Shown: one piece after another, positions 1-7,799 of the stretch
Numbering within the stretch: the first letter of the stretch is position 1
Layout of the letters: every line of letters begins with the position of its first letter
Notes under the pieces: generated by a model
Databases searched by the model: none
The model's input: the letters and a program-made list of their open reading frames with translations, nothing else
Told to the model about the DNA's origin: nothing
Position numbers and translations under genes: made by a program
Assembly (NCBI GenBank): GCA_003497765.1
Contig: DNNY01000046.1
Location: 1 to 10,881, forward strand
Length of the DNA stretch: 10,881 nt
DNA from: Oceanospirillaceae bacterium
GTDB lineage: Bacteria > Pseudomonadota > Gammaproteobacteria > Pseudomonadales > Balneatricaceae
Direction of reading: 5' to 3'

Positions 1-13
1 TTTAGGTATTGTC
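1..13 (+). other. Left edge: ubiX ribosome binding site and possible end of an upstream gene
   Basis: Only 13 bases precede ubiX. They hold an AGG at 4-6, seven bases before the ATG, which can serve as a short Shine-Dalgarno. A TAG at 3-5 could be the stop codon of the preceding gene. In pseudomonads the gene before ubiX is mpl (murein tripeptide ligase), but too little sequence is present to identify anything here. Confidence 0.3.
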
Positions 14-640
14 ATGGCTCTTTTGCAACAACCACCAAAGGTGATCACCTTGGCCATTACAGGTGCCTCTGGTGCGCCTTATGCTTTACGCTTGTTAAAG
101 TGTTTAGTGAATGCAGGCTGTCAGGTAAATATTTTGTTTTCATCGGCAGCACAGGTTGTTTTAGCTACTGAAACTGATTGGCAGTTACCCGGTGATAAGC
201 AGGCTCAAACGGCTTATTTTGCTGAACGAGTGGGTGCTAAAGATGGTCAAATTAAGGTCTTTGGTAAACAACAATGGATGGCGCCTGTCGCTTCTGGTTC
301 TGGTGCTGGCGAGGCGATGGTGGTTTGTCCATGTAGTACAGGCAGTTTGTCAGCCATTGCCAATGGGGCTTGTGATAACCTTATTGAGCGCGCAGCAGAT
401 GTGCATCTAAAAGAGCGTCGCCCTTTGATTATCGTGCCTCGTGAGGCGCCATATAGTGCGATACATTTAGAGAATATGCTCAAGCTAACTAATATGGGTG
501 CTTTGATTATGCCTGCCAGCCCCGGCTTTTATCATCAGCCACAAAGCATAAATGATCTCATCGACTTTATAGTGGCACGCATTCTTGATCAATTATGTTT
601 ACCACAGGCATTAATGCCAAATTGGGGTGAAAGTACCTAA
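14..640 (+). CDS. ubiX: UbiX flavin prenyltransferase
   Basis: This 208-residue protein is a UbiX-type flavin prenyltransferase. The family joins a dimethylallyl group to reduced FMN, making the prenylated flavin cofactor used by UbiD-type decarboxylases, including the one in ubiquinone synthesis. Visible motifs in order: the FMN loop GASGAPYA (residues 17-24), CPCSTGS (105-111), [15 protein letters not shown] (122-136), PRE (142-144) and the C-terminal signature [11 protein letters not shown] (167-177). Length is normal for the family and no membrane segment is evident, so it should be cytoplasmic. The first ATG is chosen because AGG lies seven bases upstream and the next internal Met (residue 89) would remove the flavin loop. 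No ubiD lies in the window, and the 216-bp gap downstream suggests ubiX ends the preceding transcription unit. Family assignment is secure; the link to ubiquinone is by family knowledge. Confidence 0.96.
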   Translation: MALLQQPPKVITLAITGASGAPYALRLLKCLVNAGCQVNILFSSAAQVVLATETDWQLPGDKQAQTAYFAERVGAKDGQIKVFGKQQWMAPVASGSGAGEAMVVCPCSTGSLSAIANGACDNLIERAADVHLKERRPLIIVPREAPYSAIHLENMLKLTNMGALIMPASPGFYHQPQSINDLIDFIVARILDQLCLPQALMPNWGEST

Positions 641-736
641 TCAAACTAGCTTGAGTTGTCTATTTGGTTTGGGCTTAACATTGCCCCCCCAAAAGGCCAG
701 CCAATATGGGTATATTTGCACTAAATGACTACGTTG

Positions 737-780
737 TTAGGTGGTTTCAAGCTATAATTAGTGGTTTGAAAAAGCTAATT
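737..780 (+). repeat. Imperfect direct repeat of 23 bp in the proA upstream region
   Basis: Two similar 23-bp stretches lie almost end to end at 737-759 and 758-780. Both read TTAG, then TGGTTT, an A-rich stretch, then GCTA and ATT, with one- or two-base shifts between the blocks. The period of about 21 bp is close to two helical turns, which would suit two protein dimers binding the same face of DNA. The first copy overlaps the candidate -10 box. The pattern is seen directly; a regulatory role is inference. Confidence 0.35.
753..758 (+). promoter_or_regulatory. Candidate sigma-70 -10 box for the proA-rodA operon
   Basis: A perfect TATAAT sits about 100 bp before proA in the only sizeable intergenic gap upstream of the operon. 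No good -35 box is found at 15-19 bp: the best TTG-type hexamer, TTGTTA at 734-739, is only 13 bp away, and the hexamer at the ideal 17-bp distance (TACGTT) is poor. There is no extended TGn element. Transcription starting near 765 would give a leader of roughly 90 nt. Without a -35 this may need an activator, or may be chance in AT-rich DNA. Confidence 0.4.
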
Positions 781-826
781 GATTAGTCTGTGCAAAGCCA
801 TACCGAATGGGCTCCAGCACTAATCA
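780..826 (+). promoter_or_regulatory. Nested inverted repeat in the presumed proA leader
   Basis: TGATTAGT at 780-787 pairs perfectly with ACTAATCA at 819-826. Inside it, AGCCAT (796-801) can pair with ATGGGCT (807-813) with one bulged G, around a five-base loop. If transcription starts at the nearby -10 box, this forms a two-part stem ending 20 bases before the proA Shine-Dalgarno. A competing pairing exists, because CTAAT at 775-779 also matches ATTAG at 782-786. There is no run of T after it, so it is not an obvious intrinsic terminator. It could be an RNA structure or a split operator; function is unknown. Confidence 0.3.
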
Positions 827-845
827 TGTTACAAGATCAATAAAT

Positions 846-850
846 GGGAG
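846..850 (+). promoter_or_regulatory. proA ribosome binding site
   Basis: GGGAG lies six bases before the ATG at 857. It is among the strongest Shine-Dalgarno matches in the window and settles the proA start. The next Met codon (residue 7) lies inside the expected N-terminus and has no comparable site. Confidence 0.75.
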
Positions 851-856
851 CAATAA

Positions 857-2128
857 ATGTCTGTAATTGAGTATATGCACACCCTAGGTCAACAAGCCAG
901 AGCGGCAGCCGCTGCATTGGCTCAGACGCCTACCGCACAAAAAAATGCGGCCTTGGTGGCTATGGCTGAGGCCATGGATGCAGCTCGTCCGGCATTAATT
1001 GCGGCTAATGCCAAGGATTTGGCAGCAGCTGAAGCTAATGGCCTAGATGCCGCTATGCTTGATCGCCTACGGATCACCGATGCTGGTATTGATGCCATGA
1101 TGGAAGGTTTGCGTCAGGTTGCTGATTTAGCTGACCCAGTGGGTGAAATTACCGATATGAGCTATCGTCCCTCTGGTATCCAAATTGGCAAGATGCGTGT
1201 GCCTTTAGGTGTTGTTGGCATTATTTATGAGTCACGCCCAAATGTGACTATTGATGCAGCCAGCTTATGTTTAAAGTCTGGTAACGCTGCCATTTTGCGT
1301 GGCGGCTCAGAAGCGAGTCATTCCAATCAAGCCATTGCTGCTTGCGTTACCGCGGGCCTGCAACAGGCCGGTTTGCCAGAGTATGCAGTGCAAGTAGTCA
1401 ATACCACTGATAGGGAAGCGGTAGGTCAATTAATCAGTATGCCAGAGTATGTTGATGTGATTGTGCCCCGAGGTGGTAAGGGGCTTATTGAGCGGATTAG
1501 CAAAGATGCTAGGGTGCCAGTGATTAAGCATTTGGATGGCAATTGCCATGTGTATTTAGACGATGAAGCTGATGTTACCAAAGCCATCAATATTAGTATC
1601 AATGCTAAAACCCGCCGTTATGGCGTTTGTAATGCGATGGAAACCTTGCTGGTATCAGCCTCTCGTGCGGCGGAATTACTGCCTGAGATTGCTCAACATC
1701 TGCAAGAGTTTGAGGTGGAATTGCGTGTTTGTGAGCAGGCCAATGCGCTTTTGGGTAAGAGTAGTAGTGCCGGTGTCATTGCTGCTAGTGAAGACGATTG
1801 GTATGCGGAATATCTAGCGCCTATATTGGCAGTCAAGGTGGTGGCGGATATGCAGGACGCCATTAACCATATTAATAAATATGGTTCTCACCATACAGAT
1901 GCTATTGTCACGGAAAACTATACCAAAGCGCGTCAATTTATGTCGGCTGTAGACTCCAGTTCGGTAATGGTAAATGCCAGTACTGGTTTTGCTGATGGTT
2001 TTGAATATGGATTGGGTGCTGAGATTGGTATCTCAACGGATAAAATTCATGCTCGTGGGCCAGTTGGTTTACAGGGCCTTACTTCGCAAAAATATGTTGT
2101 GTTTGGTGATGGTCATACCCGTCCCTAG
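857..2128 (+). CDS. proA: Gamma-glutamyl phosphate reductase ProA
   Basis: ProA catalyses the second step of proline synthesis: NADPH-dependent reduction of gamma-glutamyl phosphate to glutamate semialdehyde, which cyclises to pyrroline-5-carboxylate. The 423-residue length fits the family (about 415-420). Recognisable segments of this aldehyde-dehydrogenase-fold protein are YESRPNVT (124-131), [11 protein letters not shown] (140-150), PRGGKGLI (204-211), the catalytic cysteine C258 in [13 protein letters not shown], and the C-terminal GLTSQKYV. The N-terminal part is alanine-rich and helical, as usual. It is the first gene of a tight operon, with nadD starting 15 bp after its stop. The partner proB (glutamate 5-kinase) is not in the window, as in pseudomonads, where proB lies elsewhere. 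The leader carries a -10-like box and a nested inverted repeat, the only visible hints of control. Confidence 0.97.
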   Translation: MSVIEYMHTLGQQARAAAAALAQTPTAQKNAALVAMAEAMDAARPALIAANAKDLAAAEANGLDAAMLDRLRITDAGIDAMMEGLRQVADLADPVGEITDMSYRPSGIQIGKMRVPLGVVGIIYESRPNVTIDAASLCLKSGNAAILRGGSEASHSNQAIAACVTAGLQQAGLPEYAVQVVNTTDREAVGQLISMPEYVDVIVPRGGKGLIERISKDARVPVIKHLDGNCHVYLDDEADVTKAINISINAKTRRYGVCNAMETLLVSASRAAELLPEIAQHLQEFEVELRVCEQANALLGKSSSAGVIAASEDDWYAEYLAPILAVKVVADMQDAINHINKYGSHHTDAIVTENYTKARQFMSAVDSSSVMVNASTGFADGFEYGLGAEIGISTDKIHARGPVGLQGLTSQKYVVFGDGHTRP

Positions 2129-2143
2129 GGAAGTAGATTAAGC

Positions 2144-2788
2144 ATGGTTAAAGTCTGCTTTGGTGGTACTTTTGACCCAGTTCATTTGGGTCATATCGGC
2201 TCTGCCATTGCCCTCAGCGAGCTGTTATCGGTACCTGTAACCTTGCTGCCAAATGGTAGACCAAGCCATCGTAATAAACCTGCTGCAAGTGCGCAACAAC
2301 GTCTAGATATGTTGCGTTTGGCTTGTGCAGATAAACCCCAGCTGTTGGTCGATAGTCGTGAAATTGAGCGACTTGGGCCTAGTTATACTTATGACAGTGT
2401 TAAAAGTATACGTGCAGAAATGGATGCTGATGAGGTGTTGATATGGTGTCTTGGTGCTGATGCCTTTGCCCAATTACATACTTGGCATAAGTGGCGGGAA
2501 CTGCTGCAATATACCCATTTATTGGTGTTGCAAAGACCTGGCAGTTTGGAACCTAAAGAGGTTGATTTGTTGGCATTTTGGCAACAGCATCAGGTTAATC
2601 AACCACAACAATTAATGGCTAGCCCTAAAGGTGCAATAGCCACTGTGCGCTTGCCTCAATTCGCAGTCTCAGCCACGGCTATCAGGCAGCACTTTGAGCA
2701 AGGTACAATACCACCGGAACATATGTTACCGGCAGAGGTAGTCCATTATATAATGGCGCAAAATTTATATAACTTGGAAACAAATTAA
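2144..2788 (+). CDS. nadD: Nicotinate-nucleotide adenylyltransferase NadD
   Basis: NadD transfers AMP from ATP to nicotinate mononucleotide, forming deamido-NAD, a required step in NAD synthesis in the cytoplasm. The 214 residues match the usual length (213 in E. coli). The nucleotidyltransferase signature is clear: [11 protein letters not shown] at residues 7-17, with the HxGH pair H14 and H17. The family segment SYTYDSV follows near residues 79-85, and the C-terminal SATAIR corresponds to the ISSTxxR ATP-binding motif. The start has GGGAAG about ten bases upstream, in the 15-bp gap after proA. Only 2 bp separate its stop from rsfS; the nadD-rsfS pair is widely conserved in bacteria. Confident assignment. 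Confidence 0.96.
   Translation: MVKVCFGGTFDPVHLGHIGSAIALSELLSVPVTLLPNGRPSHRNKPAASAQQRLDMLRLACADKPQLLVDSREIERLGPSYTYDSVKSIRAEMDADEVLIWCLGADAFAQLHTWHKWRELLQYTHLLVLQRPGSLEPKEVDLLAFWQQHQVNQPQQLMASPKGAIATVRLPQFAVSATAIRQHFEQGTIPPEHMLPAEVVHYIMAQNLYNLETN
2776..2780 (+). promoter_or_regulatory. rsfS ribosome binding site inside the nadD 3' end
   Basis: GGAAA lies in the last codons of nadD, ten bases before the ATG at 2791. A second in-frame ATG follows at 2797, but it would be sixteen bases from this site, so the first ATG is preferred. The overlap with nadD suggests coupled translation. Confidence 0.45.
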
Positions 2789-2790
2789 TT

Positions 2791-3159
2791 ATGGCTATGT
2801 CCGTAGAAGCATTATTAGAACTGGTAACTGAAGCCCTCGATGATATGAAAGGCAAGGATATCGTTAAGTTGGATGTGCGCAGCTTGTCGAGTGTCACTGA
2901 TTATATGGTGATTGCCACAGGTAACTCTAATCGTCATGTAAAATCCTTGGCTGAGGAAGTATCTTACAAGGCTAAACAGGCTGGTTATGCACCTCTGGGC
3001 GTAGAAGGTGAAGTCAGTAGCGATTGGGTATTGGCCGATTTGGGTGATGTTGTTGTCCACGTTATGCAGGCCGAGGCACGTGATTTTTATGACTTGGAGC
3101 GTCTATGGAATCCAGCTTTACAAGATAATGCAGCAGCTACTTTAACAGTAGAGGATTAG
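2791..3159 (+). CDS. rsfS: Ribosome silencing factor RsfS
   Basis: RsfS (the DUF143, Iojap-like family) binds protein uL14 of the large ribosomal subunit and blocks joining with the small subunit, reducing translation in starvation or stationary phase. The 122-residue length is somewhat longer than E. coli RsfS (105), mainly through an extended C-terminus ending in an acidic stretch. Typical core sequence is present: an N-terminal helix, then [22 protein letters not shown] (about residues 23-44), then [20 protein letters not shown] and the [10 protein letters not shown] segment. The ATG at 2791 is used because of the GGAAA upstream; residue 3 is an alternative Met. It sits between nadD and rlmH with gaps of 2 and 12 bp, the usual neighbours. 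Confidence 0.95.
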   Translation: MAMSVEALLELVTEALDDMKGKDIVKLDVRSLSSVTDYMVIATGNSNRHVKSLAEEVSYKAKQAGYAPLGVEGEVSSDWVLADLGDVVVHVMQAEARDFYDLERLWNPALQDNAAATLTVED

Positions 3160-3171
3160 TTTTACTGGGTC

Positions 3172-3639
3172 ATGAAGATTAAGTTATTGGCGGTGGGTAA
3201 CAAAATGCCCCCATGGGTTACCGCAGGCTATCAAGAGTATGCCAAGCGCCTGCCTGCCTATATGCAATTGCAGTTGCAGGAATTGCCTTTAGGCTTCCGC
3301 GGTGCAAGTGCTGACCCCGCCAAGGCTATGCAGCAAGAGGGCGATGCCATGTTGGCGGCCATTGCCCAAGATGATCGAGTGGTGGCACTTGACGTCAAAG
3401 GTAAAGCTTGGAGTACTGAGGAACTAGCCAAACAATGTGCTGATTGGCAGATGGATGGACGCAATGTTAGTTTGCTAGTGGGCGGCCCCAACGGGTTGGC
3501 ATCATCTTGCCTGCAACGCGCTGATCAAAAGTGGTCGTTATCACCCCTTACCTTGCCACATCCACTAGTACGCGTATTATTAGCTGAACAGCTATACCGC
3601 GCTTGGTCAATTCTTAATAACCACCCCTATCATAAGTAG
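3172..3639 (+). CDS. rlmH: 23S rRNA pseudouridine-1915 N3-methyltransferase RlmH
   Basis: RlmH is a SPOUT-class methyltransferase that uses S-adenosylmethionine to methylate pseudouridine 1915 in helix 69 of 23S rRNA on assembled ribosomes. The 155 residues equal the E. coli length. Diagnostic elements are the N-terminal [15 protein letters not shown], the SAM-site loop LLVGGPNGL (around residues 101-109), the trefoil-knot segment [11 protein letters not shown] and the almost invariant ending NHPYHK. The loop has Asn where E. coli-type proteins usually have Glu or Asp (GGPEG). The start is set by homology; only a weak GGG just upstream serves as a ribosome site, 12 bp after rsfS. The next gene, mrdA, starts 8 bp after the stop. 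Confidence 0.96.
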   Translation: MKIKLLAVGNKMPPWVTAGYQEYAKRLPAYMQLQLQELPLGFRGASADPAKAMQQEGDAMLAAIAQDDRVVALDVKGKAWSTEELAKQCADWQMDGRNVSLLVGGPNGLASSCLQRADQKWSLSPLTLPHPLVRVLLAEQLYRAWSILNNHPYHK

Positions 3640-3647
3640 GCCTGCTT

Positions 3648-5522
3648 ATGTCTTGGTCCAATATGAACGACAAGCAATATGAAAACGAACGTTTTCAAAT
3701 GCGTTTGTGGTTTGCCTTGGGCATCATCTTATTAATATTTGGTGTATTAATAAGCCGTTTGGTTTATTTGCAGGTTATTGATCACGATCATTATATGACT
3801 GTGGCAGAGGATAATCGCCATCAATTGCAACCCATAGCGCCCACTCGGGGACTGATCCATGATACCAAAGGTCGCTTATTAGCCGGTAATCGTGCCACTC
3901 ATAGTGTGGCTATAGTCCCTGAGCTACTTGATGGTGGTATGCAGGGGGTAGATGCAACGATTGCTCAATTACAAACCATCATTGCCATTGATGAAAATGA
4001 TATCAAGCGCTTTGCACGACGTTTACGTCAAGCACGCAAGCCATTTAGTTCTATTCCATTAAGGTATCGATTAACGGAACAAGAAATTGCCAAAATTACT
4101 GTTAATCAGCACCATTTACAGGGCGTTAGAGTCGAAGCTGAATTGGTGCGCTATTATCCTTTTGATAATGGCTTTGTCCATGCCTTGGGATATGTGGGGC
4201 GAATAAATGATCGTGAAATCGCCTATTTAGATGCGGTGAATTATAGTGACACCCACCATGTAGGAAAATTGGGTGTCGAAAAATTTTATGAAAATGAGCT
4301 CCATGGTAAGGTCGGCTACCAGACCGTGGAAACCAATGCTCGAGGCCGCATATTACGGGTCTTGGACCGTGTTGAACCCGTCCCCGGACAGGATATAACC
4401 CTGCATCTTGATGCGCTTTTGCAACAAAAGGCAGCGCAACTGTTGGAGGGTAAACGGGGGGCTATTGTGGCTATAGACCCAAATACGGGCGGGGTGTTGG
4501 CTATGGTCAGTGCGCCCAGTTATGGGGCTAATCAATTTGTCACCGGCATAAGTAGTAAAGCCTATGGTGAACTTAGAAATTCCGATGAGTTGCCATTATT
4601 TAATCGTGCCTTAAGGGGGCGCTATCCCCCTGCGTCTACTGTGAAACCAGTGATCGCTTTAGCCGGTATAGATACCGGTTTGATTAGGCGTGATTATTCT
4701 ATTCAAGATCCCGGCTACTATCAATTATCTGAAGGTGGTCGTTTGTATCGTGATTGGAAAGAAGGTGGTCATGGCGAAGTTGATTTGCATAAATCAATTG
4801 TCGAGTCTGTGGATACTTATTATTACGATATTGGCCATCAAATGGGTAATGAACCCATGACCCGATATTTGGCTAAATTTGGCCTTGGCCAAATTACTAT
4901 TGCTGATCAGCCAGAGGCCTTGGAAGCGGTTTTACCTACCAAAACTTGGAAGCGAGCTGTGCGCAGCACGTCATGGTTTCCGGGTGATTCTTTGAACTTA
5001 AGTATTGGGCAGGGCTTTCTCTCAGCAACGCCATTACAGTTGGCTACCATGACAATGGTGTTAGCTAATAAGGGTAAATGGCACCAAATACGTATGATTA
5101 AGAGTATTGATGGCACTGAAGTGAGCGCTATTGAGCAGATTAATCGTAGCCAGCCAGTTATTCCTGAAGATGTAAAACTACGCCATTCTAGTGATTGGGA
5201 TCGCTTGCATAAAGCCATGGAAGATGTGATGCATGGGGGCATGGGCACAGCCCGACGCAGTGGTGCCGATAGTGCTTATCGCATGGCGGGCAAGACGGGT
5301 ACTGCTCAGGTAAAAGGTATTAAGCAAGATGAAGAATATGATGCCGAGAAAGTCGCCGAACGCTTACGTGATCATGGTCTATTTGTTGGCTGGGCGCCGG
5401 CAGAGAATCCAGCTATTGTAATAGCCGTGGTGGTGGAAAATGGGGGTGGTGGTAGTTCTGCGGCTGCCCCTCTAGCTAGACAGCTATTTGACACTTATTT
5501 ACTGGATCAAGATGATGGCTGA
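3648..5522 (+). CDS. mrdA: Penicillin-binding protein 2 (elongasome transpeptidase)
   Basis: PBP2 is the class B transpeptidase that cross-links new peptidoglycan during lateral wall growth, working with RodA in the rod complex. At 624 residues it is close to E. coli PBP2 (633). One membrane anchor spans about residues 19-41, followed by the periplasmic pedestal domain starting with the typical PIAPTRGLI. The transpeptidase motifs are all present: SxxK as S330-T-V-K333 in RYPPASTVKP, SxD as S387-V-D389 (the PBP2 version of SxN) and KTGT at 549-552. The start is the ATG 8 bp after rlmH; Met6 is an alternative, and neither has a strong ribosome site. Its 3' end overlaps rodA, consistent with coupled synthesis of the two partners. 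It would be a beta-lactam (mecillinam-type) target by family knowledge. Confidence 0.97.
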   Translation: MSWSNMNDKQYENERFQMRLWFALGIILLIFGVLISRLVYLQVIDHDHYMTVAEDNRHQLQPIAPTRGLIHDTKGRLLAGNRATHSVAIVPELLDGGMQGVDATIAQLQTIIAIDENDIKRFARRLRQARKPFSSIPLRYRLTEQEIAKITVNQHHLQGVRVEAELVRYYPFDNGFVHALGYVGRINDREIAYLDAVNYSDTHHVGKLGVEKFYENELHGKVGYQTVETNARGRILRVLDRVEPVPGQDITLHLDALLQQKAAQLLEGKRGAIVAIDPNTGGVLAMVSAPSYGANQFVTGISSKAYGELRNSDELPLFNRALRGRYPPASTVKPVIALAGIDTGLIRRDYSIQDPGYYQLSEGGRLYRDWKEGGHGEVDLHKSIVESVDTYYYDIGHQMGNEPMTRYLAKFGLGQITIADQPEALEAVLPTKTWKRAVRSTSWFPGDSLNLSIGQGFLSATPLQLATMTMVLANKGKWHQIRMIKSIDGTEVSAIEQINRSQPVIPEDVKLRHSSDWDRLHKAMEDVMHGGMGTARRSGADSAYRMAGKTGTAQVKGIKQDEEYDAEKVAERLRDHGLFVGWAPAENPAIVIAVVVENGGGGSSAAAPLARQLFDTYLLDQDDG

Positions 5523-6663
5523 TTTTCAACGCTCTGTGCCAGATGCCAAAAGTTTTCTGCGCCGTGGCCCTAGTATATTGTCTCGTAGTCGTATTGATCT
5601 GTGGTTGTTGTTGCCAGTTTTATGCATTATGGGCTTGGGTTTAGTGGTACTTTATTCAGGTGCTGGTGCTAGTGAGGAAGCCGTTAATAAGCAACTGTTG
5701 CGTTATGGCGTTGCCCTATTGGGTATGCTGATAATGGCACATATAAACTTGCGAGAAATCGAGCGATTTGTCCCATTATTTTATGTTATTGGGGTGCTAT
5801 TGCTGGTGGCTGTATTGTTATTTGGTGTGGGTGCAAAAGGTGCCCAACGTTGGTTACAAGTATTTGGCATGCCACGTTTTCAACCCTCCGAACTGTTAAA
5901 GTTGGCAGTGCCATTGACGGTGGCTTGGTATTTATGTGGGCGCAACCACCCAACGAGCTTTGGGAATACCTTAGTGGCCTTTATTTTAGTCGGTATCCCA
6001 GTCTTCCTAATTGCAAAACAGCCAGATTTAGGGACGGCTCTGTTGATTGGTGCATCAGGCTTATTTGTTATCTTTTTTGGTGGCTTGCTATGGCGTTATA
6101 TGATGTTAGCCGTATTGGCTGGTGCCGCAGGATTGCCAGTTCTATGGAGTTTTATGCATGCCTATCAAAAACAACGAGTAATGACCTTCTTGGATCCTGA
6201 AAGTGATCCTTTGGGGGCAGGTTGGAATATTATCCAATCGAAAATTGCCATTGGCTCGGGTGGCTTTACTGGCAAAGGTTGGTTGCAAGGTACCCAATCT
6301 CACTTAGACTTTTTGCCGGAAACCCACACCGATTTTATAATTGCTGTATTAGCCGAAGAATTTGGCTTCTTAGGGGTGCTACTGTTACTATTTTTATATT
6401 TGTTTATTTTAATCCGCGGACTAATTATTGCTGGTAAAGCACAGGATCCTTTTAGTCGTATGCTAGCTGCTGGCTTAACCCTGACCTTTTTTGTTTATGT
6501 GGTGGTTAATATTGGTATGGTTAGTGGTTTGTTGCCGGTTGTTGGCGTGCCATTACCCTTAGTGAGTTATGGTGGTACCTCGGCAGTAACTCTGATGTTA
6601 AGTATTGGTATGTTAATGTCCATTCGGGCGCAACGGACATCTAGACGGATGCGCAAGGTCTAG
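5512..6663 (+). CDS. rodA: Peptidoglycan glycosyltransferase RodA
   Basis: RodA is the SEDS-family integral membrane enzyme that polymerises lipid II into glycan strands, with PBP2 as its partner. The 383-residue protein is almost entirely hydrophobic, consistent with about ten membrane helices. Family marks: PSELLK (125-130), KQPDLGTALL (169-178), the large periplasmic loop with GWLQGTQSHLDFLPE (256-270) and the essential Asp in HTD (272-274), and the C-terminal signature PLPLVSYGGTS (347-357). The open frame reaches back to a TTG at 5488, but the paired ATGs at 5512 and 5515 sit five and eight bases after a GGA, so one of them is preferred; this overlaps the mrdA stop by 8-11 bp. Downstream, mltB, rlpA and dacC, the usual followers in pseudomonads, are missing, and a convergent operon begins instead. 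Confidence 0.96.
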   Translation: MMADFQRSVPDAKSFLRRGPSILSRSRIDLWLLLPVLCIMGLGLVVLYSGAGASEEAVNKQLLRYGVALLGMLIMAHINLREIERFVPLFYVIGVLLLVAVLLFGVGAKGAQRWLQVFGMPRFQPSELLKLAVPLTVAWYLCGRNHPTSFGNTLVAFILVGIPVFLIAKQPDLGTALLIGASGLFVIFFGGLLWRYMMLAVLAGAAGLPVLWSFMHAYQKQRVMTFLDPESDPLGAGWNIIQSKIAIGSGGFTGKGWLQGTQSHLDFLPETHTDFIIAVLAEEFGFLGVLLLLFLYLFILIRGLIIAGKAQDPFSRMLAAGLTLTFFVYVVVNIGMVSGLLPVVGVPLPLVSYGGTSAVTLMLSIGMLMSIRAQRTSRRMRKV

Positions 6664-6696
6664 AGGGCCTACGGGAATAAAGGACTTCCCAGAAGT
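6664..6696 (+). other. Convergent rodA/alr intergenic gap
   Basis: These 33 bp separate two facing stop codons. The only structure seen is GGGAA (6673-6677) facing TTCCC (6686-6690), a five-pair stem with an eight-base loop and no T run on either side. That is too weak to call a terminator, so transcripts from the two operons may overlap through the alr and rodA 3' ends. Confidence 0.4.
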
Positions 6697-7776
6697 TTAG
6701 GAATAGATTTTGGGTACCCTTTGACCAATGCGGGTAATCAACTCATAACCAATAGTGCCAATATAGTTTGCCACTTCGTTGGGGCTAAGATCTGGGCCCC
6801 ATAGGCAGACCGGGGTTCCCACCTCCACACCCTTAATATCAGTGACATCAACGGTTAACATATCCATGGAGATACGCCCAATAAGACTGGCGCGCTGGCC
6901 GTTAACTATTAATGGCGTGCCATTACCAGCATGGCGAGGGTAGCCATCGCCGTAGCCCATTGCTACAGTAGCTACTATTGAGTCACGCTGGGCGGTCCAT
7001 ACTTGACCATAGCCCACACCCTCACCAGCACCAATTTCGCGTAATGAAATCACCGCAGAATGCAGAGACATAACAGGTGTTAAACCCTGACTAGTCTTAT
7101 GGTCAAGGTTTAAGGGTGAGTTTCCGTACAGCATATAACCAGCACGATTCCAGGTGGCATGGGCTTGCGGCCAAGCCATAATCGCAGCTGAATTAGCCAA
7201 GCTAGTAGACATCTTGGCATCAGGAAGATGGTCGTAAAAACATTTCATTTGGCGGTTAGTAAAATCATTATCAAGCTCATCAGCGCAGGCAAAATGGCTA
7301 GCGATAACTATATCGGCATCAATATTGTTGCTGTTACGTAATTGAGCTACTAGGTCAGCCAAGCGTTTGGGGGCAACGCCCAAACGATGCATGCCAGTAT
7401 CCATTTTAACCCACACCGATACTGGCTTAGGTAGGGTGGCATTGATAATTGCCTCAGCTTGCCAAGAATCCTCTACCATTAACCAAAGATTTTGTTGGGC
7501 GGCAGTGGTTATCTCATCAGAGGTAAAAGCACCCTCTAACAGCAGAATAGGTTTATTGATGCCAGCATCACGTAATTGTAATGCTTCTTCGATACAGGCT
7601 ACCCCAAAAGCAGGTGCATAAGCATCCAAAGCTCGGGCACAAGCAATGGCCCCATGACCATAAGCATCAGCTTTGATAATAGCCATGGTCTTGGACTTGG
7701 GAGCTAATTCGCAGGCCCACTGATAATTACGGATCAGGGCTGGCAGATCGACTTGTAAATAACTGGGGCGAGCCAT
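6697..7776 (-). CDS. alr: Alanine racemase
   Basis: This PLP enzyme interconverts L- and D-alanine, supplying D-Ala for peptidoglycan or feeding D-Ala into catabolism. The 359 residues are typical. The PLP lysine is K35 in IIKADAYGHG (33-42), at the head of the TIM-barrel domain. KMDTGMHRLG (124-133) and SLANSAAIM (191-199) follow. The second catalytic residue is Y256 in GVGYGQVW, and the C-terminal domain carries GYGDGYPR (274-281), RISMDM (301-306) and the terminal QRVPKIY. The start has AAGG at 7784-7787, seven bases upstream. It is the last gene of the minus-strand operon, 23 bp after dat. The pairing with dat suggests either a catabolic (DadX-like) role or a supply role; whether it is the cell's only racemase cannot be told here. 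A serine/threonine racemase variant is less likely given the close Alr match. Confidence 0.95.
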   Translation of the reverse strand: MARPSYLQVDLPALIRNYQWACELAPKSKTMAIIKADAYGHGAIACARALDAYAPAFGVACIEEALQLRDAGINKPILLLEGAFTSDEITTAAQQNLWLMVEDSWQAEAIINATLPKPVSVWVKMDTGMHRLGVAPKRLADLVAQLRNSNNIDADIVIASHFACADELDNDFTNRQMKCFYDHLPDAKMSTSLANSAAIMAWPQAHATWNRAGYMLYGNSPLNLDHKTSQGLTPVMSLHSAVISLREIGAGEGVGYGQVWTAQRDSIVATVAMGYGDGYPRHAGNGTPLIVNGQRASLIGRISMDMLTVDVTDIKGVEVGTPVCLWGPDLSPNEVANYIGTIGYELITRIGQRVPKIYS

Positions 7777-7799
7777 ACAGAAACCTTAATAACAGTAAC

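Noticed and set aside
642..653. CAAACTAGCTTG near-palindrome after ubiX as terminator or operator
   Set aside because: It has a mismatch, a minimal loop and no T run.
684..690. Run of seven C upstream of proA as a phase-variable tract
   Set aside because: Short, outside any reading frame and not at a promoter spacer; no evidence of switching.
3475..3500. RlmH SAM loop GGPNG instead of GGPEG or GGPDG
   Set aside because: The glycines that shape the site are retained and the rest of the protein is canonical; likely natural variation.
5488..5511. Upstream TTG start extending RodA by eight residues
   Set aside because: The extra residues are not RodA-like and would enlarge the overlap with mrdA; the ATG pair at 5512/5515 follows a GGA at suitable distance.
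6673..6690. GGGAA/TTCCC hairpin between rodA and alr as a bidirectional terminator
   Set aside because: Only five pairs, with no T run on either strand.
6712..6719. Perfect palindrome GGGTACCC near the alr 3' end
   Set aside because: Inside coding sequence, no loop, and eight-base palindromes are expected by chance in 10 kb.
7660..7680. Alr PLP motif reads KADAYGHG instead of KANAYGHG
   Set aside because: Asp at this position is a common variant in the family and does not suggest loss of function.
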